Shown in pieces: positions 55,486 to 63,640 of a stretch of DNA of 64,000 nt; within the stretch, counting starts at the first letter, position 1; each line of letters starts with the position of its first letter. Location: positions 11,003 to 75,002 of the forward strand of contig CABUHS010000010.1 of the NCBI GenBank assembly GCA_902491535.1, written 5' to 3'. This stretch comes from an uncultured Eubacteriales bacterium. GTDB lineage: Bacteria; Bacillota; Clostridia; Oscillospirales; CAG-272. Under the pieces are notes generated by a model. That model made no database searches and was not told where the DNA came from. It saw only the letters and a list, made by a program, of their open reading frames with translations. A program made the position numbers and the translations under genes.

Positions 55486-55890
55486 ATGGAAGAAAAAATT
55501 AAACTTTTGTCAATAGGAAAAAAAAGGGCAAAAAAGACGAATTTAGAGGGATGGGCGAAAATTGTAGAAAGATACGCTCCGGATATGTATGATTTGTTGT
55601 ATGGAGCTGGGGAGAAGGATGCATTAAAAAAAGTTCGCGAACTCAGACCTGAGATAATATTGATATTGCCAAGTATATTGCAAAATGACTTAAAAGATGG
55701 TTTGAGTTTATTAAAAAAAATAAAGGAACTGCATCCTGAAGCAGCTGTATTTGTATGTATGGGTATGGTGGATGATGAGCAGGATGCGTTTGACGAATAT
55801 AAAGCTTGTGGTGCATATAAATGCTATTCAGCACCTGTAAGTATGGATGCATTATTTCATGATATGTATGTAGCATTAAATTTGGAATGA
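55486..55890 (+). CDS. Degenerate response-regulator receiver-like protein
   Basis: This 134-residue protein has a CheY-like pattern: central strand PEIILILPSIL, helix GLSLLKKIKELHPEA, strand AVFVCMGMVDDEQ and late CGAYKCYSAPVSMDAL, where receivers have the Lys-Pro turn. The phospho-acceptor Asp is absent (ILPS instead of LLDI-type), so phosphorylation is unlikely. It may be a protein-binding adaptor of the peptide system. A weak relation only is possible. Confidence 0.6.
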   Translation: MEEKIKLLSIGKKRAKKTNLEGWAKIVERYAPDMYDLLYGAGEKDALKKVRELRPEIILILPSILQNDLKDGLSLLKKIKELHPEAAVFVCMGMVDDEQDAFDEYKACGAYKCYSAPVSMDALFHDMYVALNLE

Positions 55891-55916
55891 TTAAACATGG
55901 GAGGACAATAGAAACC

Positions 55917-57702
55917 ATGAAAAGAGTAAAAAACATACAGTTAGACAATTTGTTACTTTCCTTTAAAGAAATATGGAATTATGATAAGAGACTTATATTT
56001 CTTTTACTTGCTGATGTTTTTATAAGTGCGATACGACCGTTTCCCAACATTATTCTTTCTGGACGTATTGTTGATAGTATCGCTTATGGAAAGAATTTTT
56101 TGTCGGTTATCTTTTATATGGTTTTGATGTTTGGTATAAATTACTTTATAACAGCCATAGGTACTTTTTTGTCAAGATATAGAGAATATTTATTTATTAA
56201 GTTAAGTAACAAATTGGATAATGATGTAAATGAAAAATGTTGATTTTGAACAGTTTAACGATTCTTCCGTTCAAGATCGTATCATGATGGTTAACCAAGC
56301 AATACGTGGAAATAATTTTTTTACTAGCCTTACTATCGTTTTTTCTACAATTTCTCAATTTGTAACCCTTATTGGAATAGTATATGTAATGACAATTTTA
56401 AATATATGGTTGTTAGCTATTGCGTTGATAGTTATTGTTTTACAGACAATATTGCATTATATGAACCTTAGGTATGATAGAAAGTATATGGAAGATTCTG
56501 TGAGCGAACGCAGGAAAATTGCTTATGTATCACAATTAATTAAGGATATACAAAGTAAAAAAGATATTGTAATGTTTGGGATGGGTGATTACATATTAAA
56601 AAAAATCAAATCTTTTCAACAGACAATGCTAATATTCGATAAGCGCCGAATACGGTGGGGTGGATTTATTGAGATGACTACTTATTCTTTAAACGTAGCC
56701 TTTCAAATTTTTGCTTATATATTGATTGGAATTAACGCTTTTAATAAAGATATTTCTATTGGTGATTTTACAATTGGTATTGCTTCTTTGATGAATTTTA
56801 TGTCTGCATCTTCCTTTGTAACTAATAACATACTTACCTTTAACGATAATTTTTTTTATATTAGGCAGTATAAATCCTTTAATAAGCTCAGAAGCAAGTT
56901 TGATAAATCATCTTCTAATATTACGTTAAACAGCATAGATAAAAACAAAATTGAAATAGAGTTTCGCAATGTTTCTTTTCGATATCCTAATAGTACTGCA
57001 TTCGTATTAAAAAATATAAATTTGACAATAAAGAATAATGAACGTCTTGGGATTGTGGGATATAATGGCGCAGGCAAGACAACATTCACTCTTTTGTTAA
57101 CTCGTATGTACGATCCTACAGAAGGATCGATATATTTGAATGGCATAGATATTAGAAATATTGATTATAAAGAATACCAAAAGATTATTTCATCGGTTAA
57201 TCAGGACTTTTCTCTTTTGGCTTTTTCTTTGTTGGAAAATATCGCTATTACAGATATAGCATCTCAAGATGAAAGAAAAAAAGTATTGGGACTTTTAAAT
57301 GATAATGGTTTACAAGAAAGAATGAGGAAGCTTTATAGAGGACTTGATACGCCGATTACAAAGACGTTGTCTGCATCAGGTGTTGATTTATCAGGGGGAG
57401 AACGTCAAAAAATCGCGGTAGTACGCGCACTTTATAAGGATTCTCCAATTCTGATACTAGATGAGCCTACATCGGCACTTGATCCAGTTGCTGAACACGA
57501 AATATTTCAGAAATTTTCAGAAATGTCCGAAGGAAAAACAACTCTTCTTATCTCTCATAGAATATATAGCACTCGTTTTTGTGATAAAATTGCAGTTTTT
57601 GATAAGGGTGAGATAAAAGAATATGGAACGTTCGAAGAGCTAATGGGATTGAAAGGCTTATATTATGAGTTCTTTCAACAACAAGCGGAATACTTTAAAT
57701 AA
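55917..57702 (+). pseudogene. ABC exporter (membrane + ATPase), frameshifted
   Basis: This half-size exporter would carry the mature peptide out. The first frame (55917-56243) holds the first two membrane helices (RLIFLLLADVFISAIRPFPN, VIFYMVLMFGINYFITAI). The remainder (from ~56230) is in the +1 frame and contains further helices, Walker A GYNGAGKTTF, signature LSGGERQKIAVV and Walker B ILILDEPTSALD. Removing one base from the A5 run at 56233-56237 joins them into ~594 residues, the usual length. There is no C39 peptidase domain at the N-terminus, in keeping with a separate protease. GGGAGG precedes the start. Confidence 0.85.
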
Positions 57703-57913
57703 TAATAATTAGAATTTAATTTGTTAATGCAATACTGCAATATATAAACATATGACCGTCATTGCAAGAAATGAATAGTAAAGAGTAAATATTATTATCA
57801 GAATTAAGTTTATAATATTATATTTCAATGAATGGTTTAAATATTGTGTTGGTTGGTAAATACATTATAAAAATTAATTGCTTTTAAGCGGGCGGAAAGG
57901 TGTTATAATACTT

Positions 57914-58939
57914 ATGAATAAGATACTTCCTATTGAAATATCTCCAATTATCAAAGCATATGTTAATCACGCATATCCGTTTGGAATTATAGAAGCAAAT
58001 TTCAGTGAGCAGATTTTATTACGCTTGTTATGTGATAAATATGTAAATTGTATATATAGCAAAAATGATAGAAATAAATTTTATATATATGAAGCCGATA
58101 GTTGGTTTGAACAATCGGGTGCAATAACGCATCAAAACCTTATGTGTAAAGAAAAAGATATAGTATGTGTACGTGAAGCTATTGAGGAAGCACGTCGAAG
58201 AATTGTTAAAGGAGAATATGTTTATTCTTCTCCTAATGAAGGAAAAATATCCGCAATTAGTCAGGGACGAATATATGATTTTGATCACGAATGTTTGATA
58301 TATGGATTTAATGATGATGAAAGATTTTATCAATCTATTGGATATATAAGACCACCAGAATATGTAAATTATTATACCCCATATAAAATTACATATGATG
58401 AATATGAAGAAGCCTTGTTAAATGTTCAAATCGGTGTAGTAGAGTTGTTATTTTACAAAGTAAATAAAGATTTTGTATTACCGAGCATTGATTTGGAAAA
58501 TGTTTTAATGTTGTTTAGACAATACCTTGACTCTGATATTCCAAAGTTTTCAACCAACTATGACTTGCGTGGAATTATTGATGCCGGAGAATTGAAATTT
58601 GGTATATCTGCATGGAACGAACTCGCTATGTATATTGAATACATTGATGTTGATAAAAAAATTGATATGCGGTATGTCAGAAGTTATATGGAACATAAAT
58701 ATTTAATGAAGAAGCGAATTTTATATATTTTAGAGTATTTGAGTATTTTCAATTCATCTATAATCGAAAAGGTTTCTAAAATTTATCGTGAATCGCAAGA
58801 TATAATGTTGCTTTCGTTAAAATATAATTTTACAGGAAGTAATATATTATTGAAACGTATTTCCGATAAAATCAAAATAAATAATATGAATGAAGTTGAA
58901 TACTTATCGAAAGTAATCGATTATATAATCGCTTTTTAA
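57914..58939 (+). CDS. Unrecognised peptide-cassette protein
   Basis: This ~342-residue soluble protein begins MNKILPIEISPIIKAYVNH; a TTG 36 bp upstream is an alternative start and the RBS is weak. Segments RIYDFDHECLIYGFNDDERFYQSIGY and TPYKITYDEYEEALLN recall cysteine-peptidase-like (BtrH/C39-related) folds, but no clear catalytic Cys-His pair is evident. The C-terminal third is helical. Base composition and position place it in the cassette. Function is unknown. Confidence 0.7.
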   Translation: MNKILPIEISPIIKAYVNHAYPFGIIEANFSEQILLRLLCDKYVNCIYSKNDRNKFYIYEADSWFEQSGAITHQNLMCKEKDIVCVREAIEEARRRIVKGEYVYSSPNEGKISAISQGRIYDFDHECLIYGFNDDERFYQSIGYIRPPEYVNYYTPYKITYDEYEEALLNVQIGVVELLFYKVNKDFVLPSIDLENVLMLFRQYLDSDIPKFSTNYDLRGIIDAGELKFGISAWNELAMYIEYIDVDKKIDMRYVRSYMEHKYLMKKRILYILEYLSIFNSSIIEKVSKIYRESQDIMLLSLKYNFTGSNILLKRISDKIKINNMNEVEYLSKVIDYIIAF

Positions 58940-58953
58940 ATGTTTGAATATTT

Positions 58954-59382
58954 TTATAACCCTGTGCAGAGAAAATCCTCGATAATATCGTACATATGAA
59001 TTGTGTTGATATTAAGGAGGTTACACAGAGCGGTAAGATTTTGAACTGCTGTAAAGTTTACGCTTATATCTTCAAAAAATATTCCGTCTCCCTTAATGCC
59101 ATAGCCGATATACTTGATTCCGTCAAGTGTGTAAGTTTCGTTATGCACCGAATAAATTTCAGGATTAAGCATATATTCAATCTCAGACAAAGTTGTTCCG
59201 TATTTTTCCCACAAAATCATAGCAGTACTCAGTTTGATATCGGATTTTCCGGACTCGATATTTCGTATTTGACGATCGCTGTATTCTATTGATTCAGCAA
59301 CTTCCTCCTGCGTCAGTCGGTTCAGTGTTCTTAATTTCTGCATAAGTTTTCCGTAGTCAGCTGACTTTTCATGTTTTTTCAT
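58954..59382 (-). CDS. XRE-family transcriptional regulator
   Basis: This 142-residue protein has an N-terminal helix-turn-helix (YGKLMQKLRTLNRLTQEEVAESIEYSDRQIRNIESGKSDIKLST) and a ~70-residue C-terminal domain. It is convergent with the 342-residue gene and divergent from the phage-like genes, so it may govern the element's phage-derived unit or the peptide cassette. Its promoter would overlap the 59.38-59.42 kb region. Confidence 0.85.
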   Translation of the reverse strand: MKKHEKSADYGKLMQKLRTLNRLTQEEVAESIEYSDRQIRNIESGKSDIKLSTAMILWEKYGTTLSEIEYMLNPEIYSVHNETYTLDGIKYIGYGIKGDGIFFEDISVNFTAVQNLTALCNLLNINTIHMYDIIEDFLCTGL

Positions 59383-59583
59383 ATTCTTGATAGAGTATCT
59401 TGTTGGTGTTGTGCCAACAAAAACCTGAAGGAATTAAAAAATATCTATTTGTACTTGCCTGCTTACTGGGAAAAATTAAAGGAACTTCAATCTAAAACAG
59501 ACAGACCTATGAAACAGAGCGGGTCTGTTTTTGATTTAGAGGAGAGGTTCGGAAAAGAGGTACATAATGATACATCTCAATGA
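59371..59583 (+). pseudogene. C-terminal remnant of a PAPS-reductase-like phage protein
   Basis: From ~59389, DRVSCWCCANKNLKELKNI... matches the C-terminal end of phosphoadenosine-phosphosulfate-reductase-family proteins found in phages and mobile elements. The catalytic N-terminal part is missing and no RBS precedes the first ATG. The break lies right where the AT-rich cassette and its regulator begin, suggesting the cassette replaced the missing part. Confidence 0.65.
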
Positions 59584-60034
59584 TGAAGCAATTAGATATG
59601 GTGTTTCAATGTGTGAAAGCCGACCAAGATACAAGGTATATATCGCAACAACAGCTCAACGCAGAAACGAGGTATTTAGATTATTATATTCAGCTATTGA
59701 TGGCAAGGATTGTGTTATTCGTAAAAGCAACTTGCATATGGAAGCTATATTTTCAAATGGAAGTTATATAAGAACAATACCTGCGACAGCTAATGCTCGT
59801 GGCTATCGCGCGCACCTTATGATTATTGACGATTATGCAGATCAAGAAATAATTGACCGCGTTTTGCGCCCACACGAAATTTTAGAAGATGTAGATAGAT
59901 ACAGGGAAAAAATAAACACATCTCGCTCCGAAATGAATATTTGGGATGAGGTAGGCGCAATGTTTTTAAACAATATCGAAGAAGTGCCAGATGTGTCACA
60001 GGATGAGTTTATGAAAATACTCGGAGCAAACTGA
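59567..60034 (+). CDS. Phage-type protein with Walker-B-like motif (terminase/ATPase-like fragment)
   Basis: This 155-residue protein contains GYRAHLMIIDDYADQEIID, a hydrophobic strand ending in Asp-Asp like motif II of terminases or helicases, after YKVYIATTAQRRNEVFRLL. No Walker A is present, so it is either truncated or a non-ATPase relative. It is followed by dUTPase, a common phage neighbour. AGAGG lies upstream. Confidence 0.55.
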   Translation: MIHLNDEAIRYGVSMCESRPRYKVYIATTAQRRNEVFRLLYSAIDGKDCVIRKSNLHMEAIFSNGSYIRTIPATANARGYRAHLMIIDDYADQEIIDRVLRPHEILEDVDRYREKINTSRSEMNIWDEVGAMFLNNIEEVPDVSQDEFMKILGAN

Positions 60035-60059
60035 TTTTTAATTTAAGGAGAAAAGGGAA

Positions 60060-60488
60060 ATGAATAAAGTACATATTAAGTATCACGATACAGAAATTGA
60101 TAAGGTTGAGAAAATTGCAAAGGGTGACTGGATCGACCTTCGTGCCGCAGAAACCGTAGAACTGAAAGCGGGGGACTTCAAAATTATCTCTCTGGGTGTT
60201 TCAATGAAATTGCCAGAAGGGTATGAAGCACATATTGTTCCTCGCAGTTCTACATACAAAAAATGGGGCGTTTTGCAGACAAACCACATGGGCGTTATTG
60301 ACAACTCTTACAGTGGAGATAACGATATCTGGGGTATGCCTGTTCTTGCGATGCGTGATACTGTAATCCATAAGAACGACCGTATTTGTCAGTTCCGCAT
60401 TGTAAAGAAGATGGATGATTTACAGTTTGATGAGGTTGAACATCTTGATGGAACTGATAGAGGAGGATTTGGTTCGACCGGAATATAA
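60060..60488 (+). CDS. dut: dUTP diphosphatase
   Basis: This 142-residue trimeric dUTPase hydrolyses dUTP to dUMP. The five family motifs are recognisable: DLRAAETVELKAGD (1), VPRSSTYKKWG (2), GVIDNSYSGDNDIWG (3), NDRICQFRI (4) and DRGGFGSTG (5). It is a phage-like gene within the element, with an AAGGAG RBS and a terminator after it. Confidence 0.94.
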   Translation: MNKVHIKYHDTEIDKVEKIAKGDWIDLRAAETVELKAGDFKIISLGVSMKLPEGYEAHIVPRSSTYKKWGVLQTNHMGVIDNSYSGDNDIWGMPVLAMRDTVIHKNDRICQFRIVKKMDDLQFDEVEHLDGTDRGGFGSTGI

Positions 60489-60497
60489 AGCATAAAA

Positions 60498-60550
60498 AAT
60501 AGGGTATGAGAAAAAACAGCTATGTTCGCTGAAAAGCTCATGCCCTATTT
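60498..60550 (+). terminator. Terminator after dut
   Basis: AAATAGGGTATGAG pairs with CTCATGCCCTATTT across a 25-nt loop. Confidence 0.7.
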
Positions 60551-60644
60551 CATTAGTGTAAAATTGATTTTTATATTGGCTATGGCACCCATCGGTTACA
60601 GATATTATTTCGATAAAATTACATAAGCTAAAAGCCACAAGGTA

Positions 60645-60673
60645 TTGATTTATTTTAAAGAATCGACTATAAT
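60645..60673 (+). promoter_or_regulatory. Promoter for the element integrase
   Basis: TTGATT (60645-60650), 17-bp spacer and TATAAT (60668-60673), ~45 bp before the ATG with AAGGAGG between. Confidence 0.7.
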
Positions 60674-60716
60674 ATTTGTAACGGTGATTGCTGTCAGAAC
60701 TTAAGGAGGATTTTTA

Positions 60717-61850
60717 ATGACAGCAAGTATACAGACAAAAAACGATAGATATTATATCGTCTTAAATTGGGTTGATTCCGGAAAACGTAATCAAAAATGG
60801 GTAAAAACCGATCTGTCCGTTACAGGTAATAACAAACGAAAAGCCGAGCAAAAGTGTATTGAGATTTTGCATGAGTGGGAGGGAAAAATCGCACAGTGCA
60901 ATAACTATGAAGATATTTTGTTTTCCGAGTTCCTTAATAAGTGGCTTGAGGACACAAAGCATACAATCGAAGACACAACATATAGCATATACAGAAGCAT
61001 AGTCGGTAATGTTATCGCTCCGTACTTTGAAAAGCGAAAAATCAAGCTGTGTGATTTAAAAGCTCACCATATACAGGACTTTTACTCCTATAAAATGAAG
61101 TATGACGGTGTAACAGCAAACACGATTCATCACTATCATGCAAATATACACAAGGCTTTGACTTATGCTGTTAAGACCGAGCGTATTGTGTACAATCCTG
61201 CGTCGAATGTCGATCTCCCCAAAAAGCAAAAGCACATCGCAAATTATTACGATGTTGAAGAGATGCGAGAGCTTTTACGCTTTGCAAAAGGACACACAAT
61301 AGAACCGGTGGTAATGCTGGCTGCATGGTTTGGCTTGCGTCGCGGTGAAATTGTCGGACTCAAATGGGATTGTATCGACTTTGAGAACAAAACTCTCTCT
61401 GTTCAAGGAACAATGACGAAAACATCGTACAAGGAACGTGCCAAGAACATAGCGTCGCTGCGAACTTTGCCAATGACAGAAGATGCAGTCAAATATCTGA
61501 CAGAGTTAAAATTACGTCAGCAGAAGAACAGAGAACGGTTAGGCAAGCATTACAACAACAAATGGAATGAATTTGTCTGTGTCAAGGAAAACGGAGACAT
61601 TATGAAACTTGATTATGTGACAAGAACTTTTCCTGAATTGTGTGAAAAATGTGGGCTACGCAGATTGAAGCTACATGAACTCAGACATTCAAATATTTCA
61701 TTGCTTTTGAGTGACGGTGCAAATCTAAAAGAGATTCAGGAGTGGGCAGGGCACAGTACGTACACCACTACAGCGGACATATATGCTCATGTGCAGGCAC
61801 AGAATAAAGTGAGGATGTCCTCATCTGTAGAAAAGTTATTATCCACCTAA
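60717..61850 (+). CDS. int: Element tyrosine integrase
   Basis: This 377-residue Tn916/phage-type integrase has an arm-binding N-terminus (TASIQTKNDRYYIVLNWVDSGKRNQKWVKT), a core-binding SAM-like domain (EFLNKWLEDTKHTIEDTTYSIYRS) and a catalytic domain with Arg in WFGLRRGEIVGLKW, the LHELRHSNI box, GHSTYTTTADIYAHV with His and the Tyr nucleophile. It lies directly beside the substitute tRNA-Leu and the right att site, as expected for the enzyme that inserts this element. Confidence 0.95.
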   Translation: MTASIQTKNDRYYIVLNWVDSGKRNQKWVKTDLSVTGNNKRKAEQKCIEILHEWEGKIAQCNNYEDILFSEFLNKWLEDTKHTIEDTTYSIYRSIVGNVIAPYFEKRKIKLCDLKAHHIQDFYSYKMKYDGVTANTIHHYHANIHKALTYAVKTERIVYNPASNVDLPKKQKHIANYYDVEEMRELLRFAKGHTIEPVVMLAAWFGLRRGEIVGLKWDCIDFENKTLSVQGTMTKTSYKERAKNIASLRTLPMTEDAVKYLTELKLRQQKNRERLGKHYNNKWNEFVCVKENGDIMKLDYVTRTFPELCEKCGLRRLKLHELRHSNISLLLSDGANLKEIQEWAGHSTYTTTADIYAHVQAQNKVRMSSSVEKLLST

Positions 61851-61854
61851 TAAG

Positions 61855-61888
61855 AAAAAAAGAAAGCCTTGAACATATCAAGACTTTC
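61855..61888. terminator. Bidirectional terminator between int and tRNA-Leu
   Basis: GAAAG(CC)TTGA and TCAA(GA)CTTTC form the stem. On the minus strand it is followed by seven T, fitting the tRNA transcript; on the plus strand it follows the integrase stop. Confidence 0.75.
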
Positions 61889-61894
61889 AGAAAA

Positions 61895-61981
61895 TGGTGC
61901 GGGTAAAAGGACTTGAACCTTCACCGGATTGCTCCGACATGAACCTGAATCATGCGCGTCTGCCAATTCCGCCATACCCGC
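61895..61981 (-). tRNA. tRNA-Leu(CAG), intact, carried by the element
   Basis: The 87-nt minus-strand gene begins GCGGGTATGGCGGAATTGG and ends ACCCGCACCA, with a 7-bp acceptor stem, anticodon CAG (plus-strand 61945-61947), a long class II variable arm and encoded CCA. It differs from the split chromosomal copy in the anticodon stem (ATGA/TCAT versus TAGA/TCTA) and in the variable arm, which would protect it from being cut by its own integrase core. Confidence 0.95.
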
Positions 61982-61993
61982 GTATTTCAATCG

Positions 61994-62014
61994 GTTAGAA
62001 AACCGTTAGAAAAC
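61994..62014 (+). repeat. Right arm-type integrase-site candidates
   Basis: GTTAGAAAAC occurs twice (61994-62003 and 62005-62014), one helical turn apart and ~90-110 bp inside the right core. It matches the left-arm repeats at 50293-50335. Confidence 0.65.
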
Positions 62015-62103
62015 AAGTAAATATAAAGTTGTAAAAAACAATGAAAGGTGCGAATCTCCTTGACTTTCAAGGGACAAAAGCAGGAACTGACATTAGAATA
62101 AAT

Positions 62104-62118
62104 TAGAACCTGAATCTA
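62104..62118. other. attR core
   Basis: TAGAACCTGAATCTA, identical to the left copy at 50165. It is joined on its right to the 5' part of tRNA-Leu. Confidence 0.88.
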
Positions 62119-62146
62119 GCGCGTCTGCCAATTCCGCCATACCCGC
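62104..62146 (-). pseudogene. 5' part of the split tRNA-Leu gene
   Basis: On the minus strand, GCGGGTATGGCGGAATTGG... runs through the D arm to the anticodon arm TAGATTCAGGTTCTA, then diverges into element DNA. With 50121-50164 it makes an 87-nt tRNA-Leu(CAG). Confidence 0.9.
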
Positions 62147-62168
62147 ATATATGATTTTTACGTCATTT

Positions 62169-62197
62169 ATTATATCATATAAGTTTATGTTTGTCAA
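62169..62197 (-). promoter_or_regulatory. Native tRNA-Leu promoter
   Basis: On the minus strand TTGACA (62192-62197), 17-bp spacer and TATAAT (62169-62174), both perfect, 23 bp before the tRNA 5' end. It would now transcribe the orphan 5' part and then the element's intact tRNA-Leu. The stretch 62200-62460 has no gene I can support. Confidence 0.85.
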
Positions 62198-62468
62198 TAG
62201 CAAATTTTTATACCGTGAAATATGATTTGTAGGTTTACAATATATCTTTCTTTAATAAAATGTGATGTATTGCATTTTCGGGAAAAACATGTTATAATAA
62301 CATCAAACAGTTATTATAAGACTGAAAGAATAAAAAAATAATCGGTATCGCTCGGGCGGCTTCGGTGCGGCTTTTATCGGCGGAACAGTTTATTTTTAGT
62401 GGATTTTATGAAGAAAGTAGCTTGCGGATTATTCATGTATCCGTATATCGCAGAGATTTGATAAGACA

Positions 62469-63500
62469 GTGAAAATAACTTTGCTTGATATGAATATGTC
62501 CGAACTGACAGAATATGCAGTGTCGATTGGGCAGCCTGCTTACCGCGCAAAACAAATTATGGATTGGATGATGCGCGGTGTTGAAATATCGGAAATGACT
62601 AATCTTCCGCGCACTCTTCGGGAAGATCTTGAAAGTCGCGCAAAGGTAGGCATTCCTAAAATATCCCGAAAACTCGTTTCCAAAATCGACGGAACGGTGA
62701 AATATCTGTTTGAGCTTGATGACGGTCAGTGCGTTGAGAGCGTTGTTATGAAGTATGAACACGGACGCAGTATATGTATCTCTACACAGGTAGGCTGTCG
62801 AATGGGATGCCGTTTCTGCGCATCTACGATAGGCGGACGGGTAAGAAATTTAAGACCGTATGAGATGCTTGGGCAGGTAATCGCTGCAGGCCGTGATATC
62901 GGTGAGCGCATAGACGGAATCGTGCTTATGGGAATCGGTGAGCCGCTTGACAATTACGATAATGTAGTACGTTTTTTGAGGCTTGTCGGCTCACCCGACG
63001 GATTGAATATCGGCTACAGACATATATCACTGTCTACATGCGGATATGCTGAGCGTTTGCCGCAGCTTGCTGCTGAAGGGCTTCCGATAACATTATCGGT
63101 ATCTCTTCATGCTGTGTGCGATGAAGAACGTGATCTTATTATGCCGATCAACAAAAAGTTCAGTATAGATACGCTTATGCGTGCATGCGTTGATTATTTT
63201 AAAACTACCGGACGAAGGATATCTTTTGAATTTACCCTTATCGCAGGACAGAATGATGATGACGGACATGCCAGAAAGCTTGCATCATTGCTAAGAAAAT
63301 ATTTCGGGAAAACTCCGTGTCATGTTAATCTTATTCCGGTAAATGAAGTGGCTGGGAAGAGCTACAGGCGAAGTCCGAGAGCTTCGCAGTTCCGTGATGA
63401 ACTTATAAAACTCGGAATAAATGCAACGGTCCGCCGTCGTCTCGGCTCAGACATAAATGCTTCGTGCGGACAGCTGCGCAGATCCGAAGCAGGATTGTGA
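62469..63500 (+). CDS. rlmN: Dual-specificity RNA methyltransferase RlmN (23S rRNA A2503 / tRNA A37)
   Basis: This 343-residue radical SAM enzyme makes 2-methyladenosine in 23S rRNA and some tRNAs. It has a GTG start and KITLLDMNMSELTEYAVSIGQPAYRAKQIMDWM at the N-terminus. The radical cluster is CRMGCRFCAST (Cys-x3-Cys-x2-Cys), and GIVLMGIGEPLDNYDNV and the late LGSDINASCGQLR hold the methyl-carrying and catalytic Cys. Length is standard. It neighbours a PP2C gene, as in many Firmicutes. Confidence 0.96.
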   Translation: MKITLLDMNMSELTEYAVSIGQPAYRAKQIMDWMMRGVEISEMTNLPRTLREDLESRAKVGIPKISRKLVSKIDGTVKYLFELDDGQCVESVVMKYEHGRSICISTQVGCRMGCRFCASTIGGRVRNLRPYEMLGQVIAAGRDIGERIDGIVLMGIGEPLDNYDNVVRFLRLVGSPDGLNIGYRHISLSTCGYAERLPQLAAEGLPITLSVSLHAVCDEERDLIMPINKKFSIDTLMRACVDYFKTTGRRISFEFTLIAGQNDDDGHARKLASLLRKYFGKTPCHVNLIPVNEVAGKSYRRSPRASQFRDELIKLGINATVRRRLGSDINASCGQLRRSEAGL

Positions 63501-63640
63501 TCATGATATTTTACACAGTATAGTCTTATGTTATATTTTTAGGATATCTTCATTATAATAGCAGTGAGAACTTGAAATTTTCTTGATTCGGGATGAATCA
63601 GAGGATATATTTCTCTGAGAAAGGGCATGATTATTTTTCT

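Larger units (their letters stand above)
50165..62118. mobile_element. ~11.94-kb integrative element inserted in the anticodon arm of tRNA-Leu(CAG)
   Basis: The 15-bp sequence TAGAACCTGAATCTA is present at both ends (50165-50179 and 62104-62118). Outside it lie the two complementary parts of one tRNA-Leu gene. Inside are a tyrosine integrase near the right end, integrase-arm-like repeats near both ends, an intact substitute tRNA-Leu, phage-derived genes and a peptide-maturation cassette. The base composition of the cassette is clearly more AT-rich than the flanks, which indicates horizontal origin. No conjugation or replication genes are visible, so movement probably needs helper functions or is a phage-satellite-like process. 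Confidence 0.88.
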
